Source: Maridesulfovibrio sp. (GTDB lineage: Bacteria; Desulfobacterota; Desulfovibrionia; Desulfovibrionales; Desulfovibrionaceae). Taken from it: a stretch of DNA of 64,000 nucleotides. Below, piece after piece: positions 62,329-64,000 of this stretch. The notes beneath the pieces are model-generated. The model was not told the origin of the DNA. It ran no database searches and saw only the letters and a list, made by a program, of their open reading frames with translations. The number at the start of each line of letters is the position of its first letter. The first letter of the stretch is position 1. The stretch is from NCBI RefSeq assembly GCF_963677005.1, contig NZ_OY781616.1, forward strand, positions 4,016,501 to 4,080,500, in the 5' to 3' direction. A program made the position numbers and the translations under genes.

Positions 62329-63975
62329 ATGGGTATTTCAGCATCATTATTCTCAGGAATTACGGGATTACAGGCCCACGGCGACAAGATGTCGGTGCTG
62401 GGTAACAACATCGCCAACGTTAACACAGTCGGCTTCAAGAGCGCTAAAATGCATTTTGAAGACGCCATCAGTCAGGATACCACTACCGCAACCGGTACCG
62501 CACAGGTCGGACGCGGTGTGCAGGTCGGAGCCATCTACGCAGACTTCGCACAGGGTTCTTTCGAGACAACTTCGGAAGCAACCGACCTGGCAATAGGCGG
62601 TGAAGGATTTTTCATAGTTTCCCCCAAGAGTGAGGAAACAACATATTATACCAGAGCCGGGAACTTCCGGTTCGACAAGGACGGTTATCTCACCGATCCT
62701 CACGGCTACGTGCTGCAGGGCTGGCAGGTTCAGGGCGACAGCAACAACCAGGTCGCAACCGGCACAACCGTCAACACAACTGATACCGTGCGTACCATCG
62801 GTGTGCCTACCGACATCAGGCTGGAAAACTTTCAGTCCGCGCCACAGGCCACCAGCCGTATCAACATGATCACCAACCTTGATTCCGGTGAGGCCAGCCG
62901 CTCGACCAGTGCCGACAATCCGTACTTTTCACTCTTTGAAGCCTGGGACGGAACAGCAACTCCGCCTCTTGGTGACTCCCTGTACGGCTATCAGTCCACC
63001 ATCAAGGTCTATGACGCCAACGGTTCCTCACACAACGTGACCACCTATTTCGATCAGGTTACCCTGAGCAACGCCGGCGGCAAGAAGGTATGGGAATTCA
63101 TAGTTACCTGTGATCCTGCTGAAGACGGTCGAATCGTCAGCGGCACGGATACCTTCCTGAATACCTCTGCAGCAGGGCTGCTCATGACCGGAACCCTGAC
63201 TTTCAACGCGGCCGGAGATCTGACCGGTGTTTCAGCCTTCACCCTCAAGAGCGGTGTCGGTGCATCCGAACTCAAGACTCTTTCGAACTGGACCCTGGCC
63301 AACTTCTCGCAGGACGGTCTGCCGGTGCTTACCGCCAACTTCCTGTCGACTTCAAACGCCAGCTTTACGAACTCGACTGATCCGACCACCATTGAGATGA
63401 ACTTCGGGCTTTCCAATAAGGACCTGTCCGGCAGCGGTATCACCAAGGGTTGGAATACCGGTTCATCCACAATCTCCAACGCTTCACAGCTTGGTACGGA
63501 TGTGACTGACATAACCCGCATTCCGAATTTCGGTTCAGCGGAAAAAAGTGCCCTGGCAACAACCAGCTACAGTTCCGGTTCAACCACGCTGTTCCAGTCT
63601 CAGGACGGCTACACCGCAGGTTTCCTGCAGAGCGTATCCGTAAGCAGGGACGGTGTTCTGACCGGCCGTTACTCCAACGGCCAGATTCAGGAACTGTACG
63701 TGCTGACCATCGCCGACTTCAACAACAACTGGGGGCTGCGCAGAGAAGGCGGCAACCTTTTCAGTGAAACCCGGGAATCCGGCGATGCGCTTACCGGCCG
63801 CCCGAATACCGGCGGACGCGGTTCAATCGCCTCCAACTCGCTTGAACAGTCTAACGTGGACCTCGCTGTGGAATTCGTCAACATGATCACCACACAGCGC
63901 GGTTTCCAGGCTAACTCCAAGGTCATAACCACGACAGACTCGATGATGGGTGAACTCATCCAGCTCAAGCGTTAA
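62329..63975 (+). CDS. flgE: flagellar hook protein FlgE
   Basis: Structural subunit of the hook, 548 residues. The N-terminal rod-type motif MGISASLFSGITGLQAHGDKMSVLGNNIANVNTVGFKSA, the middle FlgE D2 domain with DANGSSHNVTTYFDQ, and the C-terminal LEQSNVDLAVEFVNMITTQRGFQANSKVITTTDSMMGELIQLKR are complete, so the gene ends just inside the window. It is longer than E. coli FlgE (about 400 residues), as is common in Desulfovibrio and relatives, with extra surface domains. AAGGAGG precedes the ATG. Confidence 0.95.
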   Translation: MGISASLFSGITGLQAHGDKMSVLGNNIANVNTVGFKSAKMHFEDAISQDTTTATGTAQVGRGVQVGAIYADFAQGSFETTSEATDLAIGGEGFFIVSPKSEETTYYTRAGNFRFDKDGYLTDPHGYVLQGWQVQGDSNNQVATGTTVNTTDTVRTIGVPTDIRLENFQSAPQATSRINMITNLDSGEASRSTSADNPYFSLFEAWDGTATPPLGDSLYGYQSTIKVYDANGSSHNVTTYFDQVTLSNAGGKKVWEFIVTCDPAEDGRIVSGTDTFLNTSAAGLLMTGTLTFNAAGDLTGVSAFTLKSGVGASELKTLSNWTLANFSQDGLPVLTANFLSTSNASFTNSTDPTTIEMNFGLSNKDLSGSGITKGWNTGSSTISNASQLGTDVTDITRIPNFGSAEKSALATTSYSSGSTTLFQSQDGYTAGFLQSVSVSRDGVLTGRYSNGQIQELYVLTIADFNNNWGLRREGGNLFSETRESGDALTGRPNTGGRGSIASNSLEQSNVDLAVEFVNMITTQRGFQANSKVITTTDSMMGELIQLKR

Positions 63976-64000
63976 TAAGTGAATGATGTATCCTTACAGA

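Overview
The window looks like the chromosome of a Desulfovibrionaceae-type sulfate reducer (Desulfovibrio, Maridesulfovibrio or a close relative). The lineage is inferred from gene content: an Nfn electron-bifurcating transhydrogenase, the archaeal-type (ADTH) route into aromatic amino acids joined to one large aro-phe-tyr-trp operon, NifI-type PII proteins, several sigma-54 promoters, a probable selenoprotein, and a polar-flagellum hook cluster. No rRNA or marker gene is present to fix the species.

Region 1 (1-5.8 kb, minus strand) is an iron-only nitrogenase operon, anfH-nifI1-nifI2-anfD-anfG-anfK. It is followed by a gamma-glutamylcyclotransferase-like gene cut by the window edge. A good sigma-54 promoter and degenerate GTAC-N6-GTAC-like repeats lie upstream of anfH. 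Region 2 (5.9-7.2 kb) has a PNPOx-family flavoprotein and three tRNA genes (Gln-CTG and two identical Glu-TTC). Region 3 (7.3-13.7 kb, minus) has nfnB-nfnA, an aldehyde dehydrogenase with its own sigma-54 promoter and upstream repeats, and next to it a GAF-PAS-AAA-Fis activator that probably controls it.

Region 4 (13.7-24.8 kb) has an AT-rich gene-poor kilobase, a soluble double-sensor/CheW fusion, a short ArsC/Spx-family gene whose active-site cysteine codon is TGA followed by a hairpin (a probable selenoprotein missed by standard gene calling), an MFS transporter, methylglyoxal synthase, and an uncharacterised envelope gene set: OmpA-like lipoprotein, four-TM coiled-coil protein, secreted VWA-like protein, a small acidic protein and a secreted NADase-type glycan-binding-like protein. 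Region 5 (24.8-33.1 kb, minus) has aspartase, a diguanylate cyclase, a RarD-type transporter, an EAL phosphodiesterase and a sigma-54-driven amtB-glnK pair.

Region 6 (33.2-45.4 kb, plus) is a twelve-gene aromatic supra-operon: ADTH synthase, DHQ synthase II, pheA, aroA, tyrA, trpE, G, D, C, F, B, A. It is preceded by a 36-codon leader peptide with a Tyr/Phe/Trp run and an intrinsic terminator, a textbook attenuator layout. Region 7 (45.4-54.9 kb) has a response regulator-histidine kinase-solute-binding protein-GNAT operon divergent from a tripartite RND efflux operon. Region 8 (55.0-58.0 kb) is a small AT-rich foreign-looking island with a DUF262-HEPN pair and a Panacea-antitoxin/toxin pair. 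Region 9 (58.2-64 kb) has a family 9 glycosyltransferase and the flagellar hook genes fliK, flgD and flgE.

Two nitrogen-related loci (anf with NifI proteins; amtB-glnK) share sigma-54 control and PII signalling, which suggests they answer together to nitrogen starvation. The most notable unexplained items are the TGA-containing ArsC/Spx gene, the aromatic leader peptide, the envelope gene set at 19.9-24.7 kb and the defence-like island at 55-58 kb.
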